From the NCBI GenBank assembly GCA_011109175.1, contig RDEW01000033.1:310001-374000 (forward strand): a stretch of 64,000 nucleotides of DNA. The letters are read 5' to 3'. A program made the position numbers and the translations under genes. Every line of letters starts with the position of its first letter. Positions within the stretch are counted from its first letter, which is position 1. Origin of the DNA: Dicyema japonicum (Eukaryota > Dicyemida > Rhombozoa > Dicyemidae). Below are positions 43,951 to 55,837 of this stretch, piece by piece. The notes under the pieces are model-generated. The model saw nothing but the letters and a program-made list of their open reading frames with translations. It did not search any database and had not been told where the DNA came from.

Positions 43951-44559
43951 ATTTATTAGAATGTGACATTTTATTTAGAAAAAATTAAAGAAAACGTCTG
44001 TTCGGTTTTTTTCCAAGTGAAACTAGTCACCCTGGCGCCTTGGCTATGCATAGATTTAAAGTTGATGACTGTAGATGTTGAAGACATTTTTCGTTAGTAG
44101 GATTCTCGGAACTGAATCAATCGTCTTTCAGAAGTATAATAATTGTCCGTATGCCGTTTGGGTTAGTTGAAACCTTCCAAGATAAATGTGCTAAATAGGT
44201 CAACAAAATAATGAAAAAAATATTTCGGAAATTATGGAATCAAATAAAATGATAATTTTTTTTGAATCGTTGTTGTAGATAGCTCAGATCTGAATCTATG
44301 TTGGTAGTGGCAAAAAAGGCAAGTAAGGTTAATTTCCCAAAGCTCGGTTTACTTATATCCAGAAAGAAAAATCAAATATTTGGAAAATGTGGATGAAAAA
44401 TAAGGCCCTGTAGAAAATATAATCACTATTTTTGTTGAATAAATATTGTTTTTTTCCTAATTGTTTAGTTCAATTGCAAAGTTTTTATTCTGCAACAAGA
44501 TTAATGTTTTAGTTTTTAAAGATTAGGTTACAAAATTTTGTCTTTAAACTAAGTTCGAA
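43951..44559. other. AT-rich sequence without recognisable features
   Basis: No gene or repeat identified. Confidence 0.4.
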
Positions 44560-44564
44560 CACTC

Positions 44565-44645
44565 CGAGACCCAGATTCGAACCAGGGACATAGAGAACTA
44601 CAGTCTTTCATTTGATCCCTAAACTAACTCTGGTTTGGACGCGTA
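44565..44645 (-). repeat. tRNA-like sequence (Tyr-like anticodon arm, degenerate)
   Basis: Minus strand contains agactgtagttct, a Tyr-type anticodon loop, and a good T-arm with B-box ctggttcgaatctggg. The acceptor and D arms pair poorly. Words from its 5' part recur near 55195 (catttgatccctagactaga). Probably a tRNA-derived repeat, not a functional tRNA. Confidence 0.4.
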
Positions 44646-44674
44646 GTAAAATAGACTATGTCATCATAGTCACA

Positions 44675-44880
44675 ATATGATGTGTTTGGAGACCGTTTCC
44701 GCTTCGTAGAAATCGCGTTCGAGACTTCAGGGGCCGATATTGTCACCAGATGTGTTCTCCGGGAGATTAGAAGCCCAATCTCGAAGACTCTCGTGGGCGG
44801 AAATGCTTCTGTAAAACGCCTCAGGATCGAAGTCGTTCTTGAAAATGTCTTCTCTCCCTTGGTGGGCAGTGCTATTAATT
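44675..44880 (+). mobile_element. Possible group B LINE remnant
   Basis: FGDRFRFVEIAFETSGADI resembles GDRYRFTPVATESSGAVGP of other group B copies. The rest of the frame does not match, so this is a weak call. Confidence 0.35.
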
Positions 44881-45784
44881 AAAAATTGAGATCATGTTTT
44901 GCCAGCACTAAAAGCTCAAATGACCTTAATCCTGATGATTTAAAATTAAATCAATATTTTGATGTTATCCTTAAATACTGAATAAACCAAAATTATAAAC
45001 CCAACCAAATCATTACCGTATGATCATTTGTTAAATACGACACAAAAGACAAGTACTTTATCTTGATTCTTTACATAATATTTAATTTTCACTATAGTGC
45101 TCTAAAATATTTAAAAATTTTTACATTTTTTTCTTCTAACTTAAATTGGTAGAAGAATTCGAGATAAAACGTAATTCCTTCAATTGTAGTGCAATGAGGA
45201 CAGTAATATATTCTTTTCTCTTTGCTGCCAGACATATACCTAACAATTATTTTCGCTGTCAGAGAAGTAGAATTTGTATCTAATAGTAATGAAGAGACTA
45301 CCTGCTTGAAACGGTAAATATCCATATATATCGACTTCATCTATTGAAATTCTGTAAGTAATATCTAGAATGGTCGAGAATGCATTATTTCTACCAACTA
45401 AGAAGTGCTTAATATTAAATTACCGCAGTTTTCAAATATTTCAGTGCCCGAAACAAATAAGATAATGTGGATTATGACATACATTTGGTTTAATATTTAT
45501 TATTTATTTGAATTTACTTTGGTTTCACATTTTGATAAATCCTTGAAAAAATAACTAAATTGACATAAAATTATGATCTTGGGATTTCTTCAAAAATTAA
45601 ATTTATTCATTTACCTCCGGTGATCCCGTTGTCCATGCCAAACTTTCTCCTGTTATTAGTTTTGGACTCCTGGATTATATGGGGAGAGGTTTCTTCTCTT
45701 AAATTGGGCAGCGTCCAGATATAGTTGATTTCTGATAATTTTCAGGATATTTTGCCATTTTGATGAAGTCTCGATGGTGTAAGG
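44881..45784. other. Unassigned sequence with one minus-strand open frame
   Basis: A minus-strand frame at 45092-45340 (82 codons; KRIYYCPHCTTIEGITFYLE) contains a CxxC but matches no family I recognise. It may be an exon. Confidence 0.25.
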
Positions 45785-46100
45785 TAGTCCATTTATTAAC
45801 CCCAGGCTTACAATCTTTGGTATGTCCAACACAAACAATCATGACTAATTAATCCAAGTAAGGAACGTAAGGGAAAACGTCTGTTTGTGCCTACCAAATC
45901 CATTCTCCCCATTAAAGCCTTCCGCTACCGAAGAGAAGTGGAAAAGTAGGTATTCCATAATTGTTATGACGTTCAATGTCTTTCGTATTAATGATGTGGG
46001 TGTCTTTTTCAACCATCTCAATAAAATTCTGAAGCATCGGTTTTGTGACGATTCCAGTTAACTCTGTGCCGATAGCGATAGCAGGGTAATCCATGGAGCA
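45785..46100 (-). mobile_element. Retroposon 3' end with Jockey-like tail
   Basis: LLGLISHDCLCWTY on the minus strand parallels FGLVSYDCLCWAY at 25900, followed by gtaagcctggggttaataaa. Upstream coding text (IERHNNYGIPTFPLLFGSG) is not recognised. Confidence 0.5.
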
Positions 46101-46413
46101 CAATCGTCCCCAATACTTGATAACAAATTATTTTTATACAAGTTCCAGTGAAAGAAGAAAAGATACCTAAGAATGTGTAAAAGAGGAATCATATAATTTA
46201 CTGCTCGTGTTGTCCGTATCTCTTTTTGTGAAGTAAACATATTTACATCTGGTGAGACTTTTTGGCGGTTCTTCAAGAGGTAAATAAATATTATTTTTAG
46301 CATTTTCAAAACATCTTCCGACTTTCTTTGATTTTTTGTGATGTTCCCCATAATTTCTTTATTTAGATATCCTTTCACTGACTATTAAAAAAACTCTAAA
46401 GAAAGCATTATTA
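46101..46413. other. Unassigned minus-strand open stretch
   Basis: A minus-strand frame (46058-46378) with KEIRTTRAVNYMIPLLHILR has no recognisable motif. Confidence 0.25.
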
Positions 46414-47715
46414 AAAGAAAAAAACTCTATTCTACGGAACATAAACAAGAATACGCTTGCTCGCTTTAAACAAAGCGGATAAACCTAAAGGATTGATTGT
46501 TAATGACAAAAATGGAAGACGAATACTAGACAAAAGAGAAGTTGCAGAGAACATTGCTGATCATTTTGAATCGCTTTTCAGGAGTGACGACGAACGTATA
46601 ACTCAATTTGTCGGAAACCCTTGATCTTTGACTAAACCAATTACGGTGGCGGAGATACAAACTGTTCTGCAAAAACTGAACAACAATAGGAGTCCGGGCA
46701 TTTACGGTATCAACGGTGAACTTCTGAAACATTCGCCCTCACTAGCTTATCACCTATGCATCATGCTAAAGGACATTTTTATGAAACACATGTTCCACTA
46801 ATACATGGAATTCTGATACCTATACAGAAACCTAGAAAGCCGTTGGACCGGTGGAAAATCTCAGGCCCATAATCTTTCTAACAACCCTACGGAAACTAGT
46901 ATCTCTGATTGTTCTGGAAAGGATTTCTCCCACTGTTGACGAATATCTGTCTCTGGGCCAAAAGTGGTTTTAGAAGAGGAAGATCCACGGCGGATATCGT
47001 ATGGACACAGATGAATATGTACCATGACGCAAAGATTCCAAAAGGCTGTTCACATACTCGGGATTGATGTCTCCCGAGCGTTCGATACTGTACGCAGAGG
47101 CAAACTAATGTTGTTACTTGGTATGTTGATGGACGAGGACAGTCAAAAAATGATCCGGGTCCTACTTGCGGACACTGAAATACAAGTCTGGGTCGGTTCA
47201 GAGCGATCCCGTAAATTTGAGACACATTGGTACTCCTCAATGAGATTCTTTATCTCCACTACTATTTGTAGTCTATCTGGAAGCCGCCCTTCGGGACCTA
47301 CAACCAAAACTTGGCCGATTTCGATCACAGAACTAATTTACGTAGACTTTGCTTCGGAGGACTAAAAGAAGATCAGGATTGTTCTAAATCATGCTCCCGG
47401 AGTATTCTCGGAATGGTTTTTGAAAATGAACAAACAAAAGACAGAAGTCACTGTTAAGAGAGAAACTCAATTGACAGATGAGAAATGGAGAAGAACAAAG
47501 AAATTCGGCTCACTACTATGTGATTGGGAAGATGTTCAGCTAGGCTGTTATCGATTGTTGCAATTAAAAAACTAAAGTCCACATGGCTTAAATACTCACA
47601 CGTATCAACATCCATAAAGGTGCGTCTATACAAAGCATTTATTCTGCCTATTATACTGTACAACTCATCCATTTTTAGCAATAAATAAGGATCAACTCCT
47701 TTTAACTTAATCATA
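46414..47715 (+). mobile_element. Group A LINE, RT half, decayed
   Basis: IVNDKNGRRILDKREVAENI, ADHFESLFRSD, LQKLNNNRSPGIYGINGELL, then VHILGIDVSRAFDTVRRGKL, MIRVLLADTEIQVWVGS and, in shifted frames, ELIYVDFASED (YADD position reads YVDF). Similar in order to 15251-18252. Inactive. Confidence 0.85.
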
Positions 47716-47719
47716 TTTT

Positions 47720-47795
47720 GTACAGGATGGCTCAGTGTAATAAGTTCCGGTACAAAATCATGAGGCCCTCGATTCGAATCCCGCCCATGTCCATT
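47720..47795 (+). repeat. tRNA-like Pol III promoter sequence
   Basis: A-box tggctcagtgtaataag at about 47727 and B-box gattcgaatccc at about 47770, correctly spaced for a tRNA. The T-stem and acceptor do not pair well. Candidate SINE head rather than a working tRNA gene. Confidence 0.45.
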
Positions 47796-48027
47796 CCGTT
47801 TAAAGTTAGTGTCTTGGATTACATTACTGTTATTCTTAAAATGAAATGTGAGTTCAATCTAAGGTAGTTTATTAATGCAAACATTATTTACTCCTTGTTG
47901 GGAGGGATGTGTTTAATCATATTTTGGATAATCAAATTAAATCTTGTGTCAAGCTGTTGGCTTATCCGTGAAAAACTTTTACTTTAAGTTAAATTTCCAC
48001 TTAAATCTGAGTATCTTTACTGTATTA

Positions 48028-48440
48028 AAGATCGTTGAATTTCTGAAAGTGTCGACCCTTTTTCCCTTCACGTCTGGAAGATCTTTGGTCTGGGACGCAA
48101 CTTGTGTAGGCACGTTCTCAAGCACGAATATTTTCAAATCTTTCAGACACCTGGAGCAGCTGCTTCGACGCGGAAACCTAAAAATCAAGAAATATTCTTG
48201 CCTCGGGGATCGCTACCGATTTACTCCTGTTGCGACCGAATCATCGGGAGCCGTTGGTCCAATGACGGCTGAATTCTTGCAAGAACTCGGAGGATTGCTT
48301 GCCAGAAAGAAAAGGGATCAACGAGAAGGGTTATGGCTAAGACAAAAGATTGGAATAGCCATACTCCGAGGGAACTCGTTCGCAATCCACGCAGCAGGCT
48401 TCCTCAACTGACATTTGTTTAATTGTTAAAAAAATTTTTT
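48028..48440 (+). mobile_element. Group B LINE 3' fragment
   Basis: One open frame: [56 protein letters not shown] and RQKIGIAILRGNSFAIHAAG, then caactgacatttgtttaatt and a T-rich tail. Closely related to 836-1376 and helps to read that broken copy. Confidence 0.88.
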
Positions 48441-48559
48441 GTTTAAACATAAAATAAAAACAAAATAAATTAATCCGAAATTTTTAATAAATGTTTTTAA
48501 GATTGCGGATTATGAAGTTTCGGTTTATTGAAGTCTGTTTGTATGGAATGGACCACTAC

Positions 48560-49710
48560 GAAAAAGTGAGTCACGTCAACATGAACAAATACTCCCGTCC
48601 ATGCAAGTTGTAAAACGTTCAAACTCCTCAAGGAAAACCGATTGTAATCACCACGACTGACATTGAGTATTTTATCAAAAACTCAAAGAACTCTCCTGCC
48701 AAAGGGCTAGATGAAATCTGCATTTAAAGCACTTAGGAATGTAGGGACTTATAGAAATCACAAACATCATTTCTGTCACCATTAACAACTGTCTAATTCC
48801 TTCTCTATGAAAAAATTCAAAATAATCCCAATCCTGAAGCCAATAAAAGATCCTTCGGATCTAGGATCTTTCAGTAGATTTCACTACTATCTGTAGTATC
48901 AAAAATTGTTGAACGTGTTAAAACTAATATCGAAGTATCTTTCCTTCTCAACATGGCTTTCGTCCACAATATCAAATTTCTCTACCCTAACTCAATATAT
49001 CGCTGATGGGTTCAACTATTACAATCCACCAAACGGATTATCCTTGCATCGATTGACCTAACCAAGGCGTTTGATTGAACATCAGAGCGGGTCCTAAGTA
49101 ACAAAATTCTTGCAACTCGAATTCCTCCACGTCTGCAAAATTGATAACAAATTTCCTCTCTGGAAGACTTGGTCGGACTAAAAGTATTTCTCGTCTATCT
49201 CACTACCAATTCCTTCCAAACGGTGTCCTCCAAATCTTCTTTTTGTCTTCTACCTTCTTCAACTCGCTCCTAAGCGATATTCCAGCGACTTCTAAGACAC
49301 TTCTATCATATCCACATGACCTGATTATCGTCTCTAAAGAAAATGACCTTAACGAAACAGTGAAGGATGTTCAGAACCACTTGAACTTACTTGAAGAGTG
49401 GTTTGGAGCGAATCACCTATCTCCTTCTCCGTCGAAATCTACTTTCACTGTATTCACGTCCAACCATTGGGAACTTCGGATAAACCTGGCTCCTCTATGA
49501 TGTGGAAATTACTTTTTCTACTGAAGTACAATGTCATCTGTCCCTTTTACAAAAAATCACCTATTTGAATGTCCTGAAATAACAAAATATTCGTATACAA
49601 TGCCAAGATTGACCGATTTATGGGAGCGACCGGCATTTGCTGCTTCCTACTTAATTGCTGTTGGCCTCTTACAAGTTAGTGAGGCCGGGGTTACTTTACT
49701 AACTAACTTC
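48560..49710 (+). mobile_element. Jockey-like LINE RT-to-3' end, decayed
   Basis: Pieces in order: QHGFRPQYQISL, ASIDLTKAFD with a stop, FLSGRLGRTKSISRLSHYQF, LPNGVLQIFF (PQGS box degraded), LLSYPHDLIIVSKENDLNE (YADD reads YPHD), GANHLSPSPSKSTFTVFTS, and at the end LTDLWERPAFAASYLIAVGL, matching VEDLWERPVRTARSLMVAGF of the 58920-62090 element. Confidence 0.8.
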
Positions 49711-49849
49711 GTACTGACTCATCAAAAATTCGGATTATTGAAGTTCGGATTAGTGGGGGTTTACTGTATAACACTGCAAGAAATGACATCCGCAAAAGAA
49801 ATGCCGGTGAAGTAACAAGTTTTTCCCACGGGATGGAGTTTTTTTGTAT

Positions 49850-50420
49850 TTACTTGGATTATCGAGAATGATCTGAACTTCAAAATTGTCGGATATGAGA
49901 GCTCAACGTAGATCTAGTTGTTGGTAGTATACCATTGAGAACTAATTGCTTTTAGGCTACCGTGCTTTACATCCGAATGAATCGCTTGAGATCGGGAAGG
50001 TAGGGGGAATATATATGCTAACGATTGTCAATCGGAGAGGGAGTAGGTGGATTTTCAGAGTTAGTTATTCCAGTTGGTCATCCTGGGAGCAGGGGTCTGA
50101 AATGTTATCGATATATTGCTGGCTGGATATGATTCCTTATCAGTTTTACTAAGACCTTCACCCTTTCCACGACTTCTGTATCGTCTTAAAACGGAGTATC
50201 CGGATGTTGGTTGCCATGGGTTTAGTTTCATCTTTTGAAATAGAGCTGCCTGTAGAGAAAAAGTTTTAGTTTGGTAATTTTCGTCTGGATTCTATTAATG
50301 TTAACTTGCACTACGATGTGATCTGGTACAAGGTTTTTTTTCGATGTCTCTGCAAGAAGATACTACACCTCTACACCTCCATGAATGCGGGATCTCTTTT
50401 TCATAACTTCAAGTGACCAA
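49850..50420 (-). mobile_element. Jockey-like LINE APE fragment, decayed
   Basis: VQVNINRIQTKITKLKLFL matches the start of the APE region (LQLNINGITSKHTELAEYL), and LTIVSIYIPPTFPIS matches YTILNIYIPPSS. Stops and shifts throughout. Confidence 0.65.
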
Positions 50421-52204
50421 TACCACCACGTAGGTAAGTAATATGACATAATTGAGCAATTACTCACTAAAAAGAGCTTCAGATGATATCAATGTCAAAG
50501 AAATACGGAATAGGAATCATCCCAATGGTTATCCCATGTAACAACTCTCTTATATCAAAAAAATTTGTCTTACTCTCCTCTATCTAAAAGCTACCGAAAT
50601 ATTATCATTATGGGTGGATTGAGAAGGAGTCAGAAAAAATTGATGGTTTCCACAGTACACTAACTGTAGTGTTAACATGAACATTTCTCACTAATATTTA
50701 TTAAGGATCTGGTTTGCAAAGTCAGTACTAGAAATCTCACAACAAAAACCTCTATGGAAAGGAATGGTATGGGAAGGAACCTGTCAGGAACCTTACTTGT
50801 TAATTTCATTTAGGAGAATGACTTATTCATTTGGAACGCTTCTTTCATGCACTTTGAAAAAACACAAGACTGCATGGTCGGGTAACATGACGAATTCCGG
50901 TGACCAAGTTATTTTTAAGAAGCAATGTTTTGAAAAGCAACTCAGAAACATATTGCAAGGATTTAGAATACAAACAATATATTGAAAACTTAGGTACTTA
51001 TTTAGATAGCCACTTTCTAGCATCAAAATCAATAAATATTAGTTTTTTAAGTAAAAATACAATATATTGGCCGGGGAACTGATCGGTCCCGATAGAAGGG
51101 ACAATTATTTTCGTTCCTCCAAATTAAGGCCTCCAGAAGTTTCAGTTCCGAACATTTCACTCCAAACGTCCACTGTCTTGAAATGAATTAAGTGAAATGA
51201 AAAAAATTCAAAGACAAAAATAACACCAAACAAACTAACAACGTGATCCCAGAACATTATAGCAAACGCCTCCACTTGGCCCGATGGTCCCCCAGTTAGA
51301 TTTGAGAATACAAAATAATAAAAACAAATATTTCGGCAATTATGGAATCAAATGAAATGATAATCACTTATTTGAATCGTTGTTTATGGAATACAAGGTA
51401 ACTTGTGGTCATTTTCAATTCTTCATAAAATTTTAACAAAAAATAAAAATTTCCTTCCCGCAAAAATAAAATATTATCTAATTTTCTGTTTTAACAAATA
51501 AAAATTAAATCAACTTTTCATTTTTAGGTCAACATTTGTGCTTATTAGGTCAACAATTTAATTTTAAGGACAATTAAGGTCATTTCTTTATTTTTAAGTC
51601 ATACCTGTTTAACTTTGTCATTTTAAGCAGCCGCCTCAACCTTTCTCGGTGTTCCTCCCAAGAGCTGACACACTTCCTGTATGGATGAATCACTTTTCAG
51701 ATGTTTTGAAATTTCAACTGGGCTCCCATTCTCCTCACGAGTTCCTCGAACATTTAACTTTTTGATTCAGGAATGACTATTTCTATTCAGAGTATAAGCT
51801 ATTGTATGCATTTCGGATTAGGGTTATTGATTAGGGTTAGGGGGGGTTAGAACTTTCATTATTGTCCTGTATTCAAAATATGTTTAACCTATTAATTAAA
51901 AGAAAGGCATAACATCTTTGAGGACACATCCTTGTCCAATAAAAAACTGGTAAAATAATTTAAATATTTTTTATCGTACTAAATGCAGGTTAATATGACA
52001 TCTTTATTACAATGGTAACCAGTTCAGCATGGTAACCAGTACAGAATGTTACAGATTAAATAAGAGACAATGGATTATTGGGAATTATTATTATTAATAA
52101 TTGACAAAAATAAGGTACGGATAAATATTATAATTAAAATAAATTAAATATTTTTTAAATAATAAATATTTATTTATTGAACTTTGTGTCTCATCCTATT
52201 TATT
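50421..52204. other. AT-rich sequence upstream of SIRT1
   Basis: No confident gene. A plus-strand frame at 50764-50985 and a minus-strand piece at 51630-51760 look partly protein-like, but neither shows a known motif. The right end should hold the SIRT1 promoter. Confidence 0.35.
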
Positions 52205-53383
52205 ATGGAAAATGACAAAAAAGAGGTAATCCTCTTCCTAATTACACTCAGTCGTCCTCATCCGACACGGAACCTGATAATATATTGTCACAGATATACA
52301 GCCCAGAGCTAATCCGCTATATATACTCTATCATAAACGGAGCTCCACCTCGCCTTAAACTGCAAGACTTTAACACAATAGAGGACATCCTCAGAGCTAT
52401 TAATGAGTCATCAAACATCCTAGTTGTTTGTGGTGCCGGGGTTTCCGTTTCCTGCGGAATTCCTGACTTTCGTTCGAGAAACGGTCTCTACTCGAAGATC
52501 GCGACGGATTACCCTGAGATCTCTTCCCCCACTCAGGTCTTCTCCTTGGACTTCTTCCGGACTAACCCCTACCCTTTCTTCAAGTTCTGTCGAGTTTCCG
52601 TTATTTTTGACAATAGGACCTTTTTTTCAGTGACATACAGCCTGGGGTAGCTCACCGGTTTATCAGAGCCTTGGAGATGACTGGGAAGCTGCTGAACTGC
52701 TACACACAGAACGTGGACGGACTAGATAGGCTGGCGGGGTGGAGAAACTGATTGAGTGTCATGGTAGAGACCAGTATTATTTGAGGCACCCACAGAACTT
52801 CCACGTGCATGAACTGTGGATTTAAGGAACGTACTGATAAGCTATACCCCGTTATATTTGAACAGGTTGAACATAGTCTGACAATAGAAAGTCCCAAAGT
52901 GCTCCTTGTGTGATGTGGGGGTGATGAAGCCCGACATTGTGTTCTTTGGGGAGAATCTATCGACTCACTTCCACGAGAAAATATCGGAGGACGTCAAAAA
53001 ATGCGATCTGTTTGTGGTTATTGGGTCTTCGATGACAGTATCCCCAGTATCCATGATTCCACGGGAGCTCCCCATTCCGTGCCTCAGATATTGGTGAATA
53101 GACAGTCCTTGCCAATGTTCACCTTTGACGTTCAGCTCCTGGGGGACTGTGATGTGATCCTTAGCCATTTGGCTCTCCTATTGGGGGATGAATTTAGCCA
53201 CGTGTCTTCTTTAGGGAAGATCCCCAATGAATTAGACATTACAGAGTTGGAGGAGGCTGAGATTACGAGGGGTTTGATAATGTGAGATTGGTAGATGATG
53301 TGTTTTATTACTGTGCACCAGGAAAGTACTTTTATAGGAATGCAGAGGATATAGTGGAGGATGATACTTCTTGTGATGACTAA
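52205..53383 (+). CDS. SIRT1: SIRT1-type NAD+-dependent protein deacetylase (5 exons)
   Basis: Class I sirtuin. Four introns (52226-52251, 52594-52616, 52764-52785, 52866-52887) are removed. Motifs in order: INESSNILVVCGAGVSVSCG and IPDFRSRNGLYSK (NAD-binding Rossmann part), CYTQNVDGLDRLAG, IECHG with the catalytic His, the Zn pairs CMNC and CSLC, KPDIVFFGENLS, VVIGSSMTVSPVSMIP, VPQILVNRQSLP and FDVQLLGDCDVI. A short linker then leads to FYYCAPGKYFYRNAED, like the C-terminal ESA segment of SIRT1 (YLFLPPNRYIFHGAEVY). The predicted protein is ~362 aa, against 747 in human, mainly because the N- and C-terminal extensions are short. Three frame breaks remain (52736-52739, 53070-53073, 53269-53272). 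Each lies in a run of four G or C, and each is repaired by one extra base, so sequence error is more likely than decay. Confidence 0.95.
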
Positions 53384-53690
53384 TTATTTATGTAAACTAG
53401 CTTTTGATAGAGCTTATAACACGTGTTGAGAGGTATTTTTATGTTACTCATATTAGTTGTAGTGCTGGTTATTAAGTAGTCTATGTAAGTGTCATAGAGG
53501 TGTTATATTGGTGGTGATTGATTTTGTGTGATAATAATTAGGTCGACTTTGTCGGTGATTACTTGGTTGCACCAACGTTTCTCAACTTTTTTTCTAATTT
53601 TTCAGAATTGTTAAAATTCGTTAAAAATTGTTAAAATTCGGTCATACAGAACTTAAATTCGGTTCTGCAGACTTCTCAGAGCTTAGAAAA
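53384..53690. other. Intergenic sequence downstream of SIRT1
   Basis: No feature recognised. Confidence 0.45.
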
Positions 53691-54370
53691 GGGGTACTAA
53701 TACCTGTGCAGATAAGATCCTGTTTGGTGTTCTCATGTTTTGGAGGGGTCATTTATGACTGTCAATGGCCTATCTGAGACAGCAGTAAATTCCCTCTTGC
53801 ATTGGCGAATTTGCCTGTTAGCCAGAGGGAATGTTCGGCGTTGAAATCCCTACAGATCAAAACATCATTAAACTCATCAGAACTGACAGGTCTACCATTA
53901 ACTATTTGGGGGGGATCATCAATATGAGGTACATAAGTATTCACTAAGAACAATTTTCCTTATGTAGTCCCACGATATCTCGATAATCGTCATTTCCAAA
54001 GAGCTTCGTATTTCAGACCCTTCTTGATTAATGTGAGGAGTATCCACCCTGTTTCCTAGTACTATCAGCTCGTATTATGTTAAATCCAGGAAAAGAGGTG
54101 TCATTAGAAGATAGCTTCGTATTATGTCAATCTTTAATTAAATTCCATAATTTCCCTTTAATTCCGTTCATATTGAATAACAGAGATCCAATCCTTCGGT
54201 TTGCGTCAGTCAGAAACAGGCGTCCGAGAAGCCGAGGCCAGAAATTCGTCGACCGAGAATGAGATATTCTCACGGTGGAAGAAAGCTAACGGTTCTTTTT
54301 CGCGATCCATTACGTGCACCCTAAACGCCTTAGATCTCTTGTAAACTAATGAAGCACGTGACACCACGTT
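53691..54370 (-). mobile_element. Jockey-like LINE 5' fragment with eroded 2A region
   Basis: On the minus strand the 5' motif (gtggtgtcacgtgcttcatt) is followed by LFLTDANRRIGSLLFNMNGI, in which the DIELNPGP block is no longer readable but NMNGIKGKLWNLI corresponds to LNINGITSKHTEL, then APE text VNTYVPHIDDPPQIVNG and DVLICRDFNAEHSLWL (compare IVICGDLNAKDPLWF). Truncated near 53691. Confidence 0.72.
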
Positions 54371-54829
54371 ATACATTGGCAGAACACTAAAAATGTAAAA
54401 TATGCTAATTAATTTAAATATAAAATTATAAAATTTAAAGTGACCTAATAATGGGGGTTTTATATTTCCAAATTATGAAAAATTATGGGGTCTTCCCCAA
54501 TCCGGGATCGGACTGTATATGACTCTTGATATATTTGACCGACAATAAAACTTCTTTAAACTGTCGGCTTACCAATTTCAAGATGCCTGTCCCACCAGTT
54601 TCAATTTCAAAATGCTTACCCACACTCTTAACTGCTCCAGAGGTTTCAGATCCAATTAGACCAAACAGAAAAGATTTCGAAAAGCCTAGTTCTTTTTCAG
54701 TCCCTTCCGTTCGACAGAGTCAGGATTGGGGTCATCAAAATGAGCTGTCAATGCAATTTTGGGCATGTTTCTTCCATAGTTTCAGAATATCGTTGGTTTA
54801 ATATTATTTATTCGACTTCCTTGGATTAT
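54371..54829. other. Unassigned AT-rich sequence
   Basis: An open plus-strand frame at 54526-54801 has no recognisable motif. Confidence 0.3.
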
Positions 54830-55130
54830 TGGGCTTGTGGGAGTTCTGGAAGGAATGCTTATTATTTTTGCGCCCTGGTCGAAGGAGGAATTCTCCTGGA
54901 GCTGAGAAATTGGTTATCAGCTGCTTAGACGACCGGATGAACTACGTGAGGCATAAAGGTTGCCGATCTAGTTTGTTTAGATCTAACCGGGGAGTTCCAC
55001 AAGGGTCGGTCTTAAGCCCAACCCTCTTCAAAATTTTCAATTTTCAATTTGGCGCAGGTGTGGCGCTATTGGTGCCACGTGGAATTTCAATTAACCAACA
55101 AGAGTTTTAAACGAAGGAACCTTGAACCTG
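54830..55130 (+). mobile_element. Jockey-like LINE RT fragment
   Basis: GCRSSLFRSNRGVPQGSVLS with PTLFKIFN is the RT box 4 region (PNGVPQGSVLSPSLFNLY). The flanks do not match. Confidence 0.75.
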
Positions 55131-55543
55131 TCGAAAGCCATAGTGACCAAGAAGGTCGAAATCTCTGGATATTTTCCAAGCTGGACCTGGTACCCACACC
55201 ATTTGATCCCTAGACTAGAATTGGGGTCTACAAGACATTGTCACCCGAATCATTGGTCCCTAATGGCGAATTGGGACTACCTGGAAAAAACATAAGGGGA
55301 AAGGACCTACTATGGAATAACTAACTGGAGAAGGACCAAGTAGCTTTGGACTTGATGGGTTCTGAACATGCAGATGTTTAATAAAGAAAAAGATGGGATA
55401 CGTTGGAAGTGTTCAAACCGCGGACTAATTAAAAACCCTTGTCCTAACTCCTAATCCGGTTTTTCTAGTAAAGTTTCTAAGTTTCTTCAGGGAAAAAATT
55501 TAGTGTACGTTAGTATTAATACATCCCCCAAAATCGATAATTA
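55131..55543. other. Unassigned sequence
   Basis: Contains words shared with the tRNA-like repeat at 44565-44645 (catttgatccctagactaga near 55195). No gene. Confidence 0.3.
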
Positions 55544-55837
55544 ATGGCACGCATCAAACAAACTGCTAGAAAATCAACTAGCTAAAGTTCCAAGGAAACA
55601 GGTTTCTGCTAAATCTGCACGCAAGTCTGTTTCTCAATTTGGTGGTGTAAAGAAGCCACGTCGCTTTCGTCCACATGTTGTGGCAATGAGGGAGATCAGA
55701 AGATATCTAAAGAGTACTGACCTTCTATTGCAAAAAACACCGTTCCAGAGGGTTGTTAGAGAAGCAGCCCAGTTTATGAAAACAGATTTACGTCTCCAAT
55801 CATCGGCCATTGTTGCTCTTCAGGAGGCTGCATAGAC
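55544..55837 (+). pseudogene. Histone H3 remnant, truncated
   Basis: Begins at an ATG with [12 protein letters not shown] (canonical [12 protein letters not shown]). A frameshift near 55580 leads to [80 protein letters not shown] and EAA, where homology stops (about residue 97 of 135). The junction at 55838 is the edge of a group B LINE fragment. Many substitutions at normally invariant positions show it no longer encodes a working H3. No intron. It may be a relic of a histone gene cluster. Confidence 0.85.
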
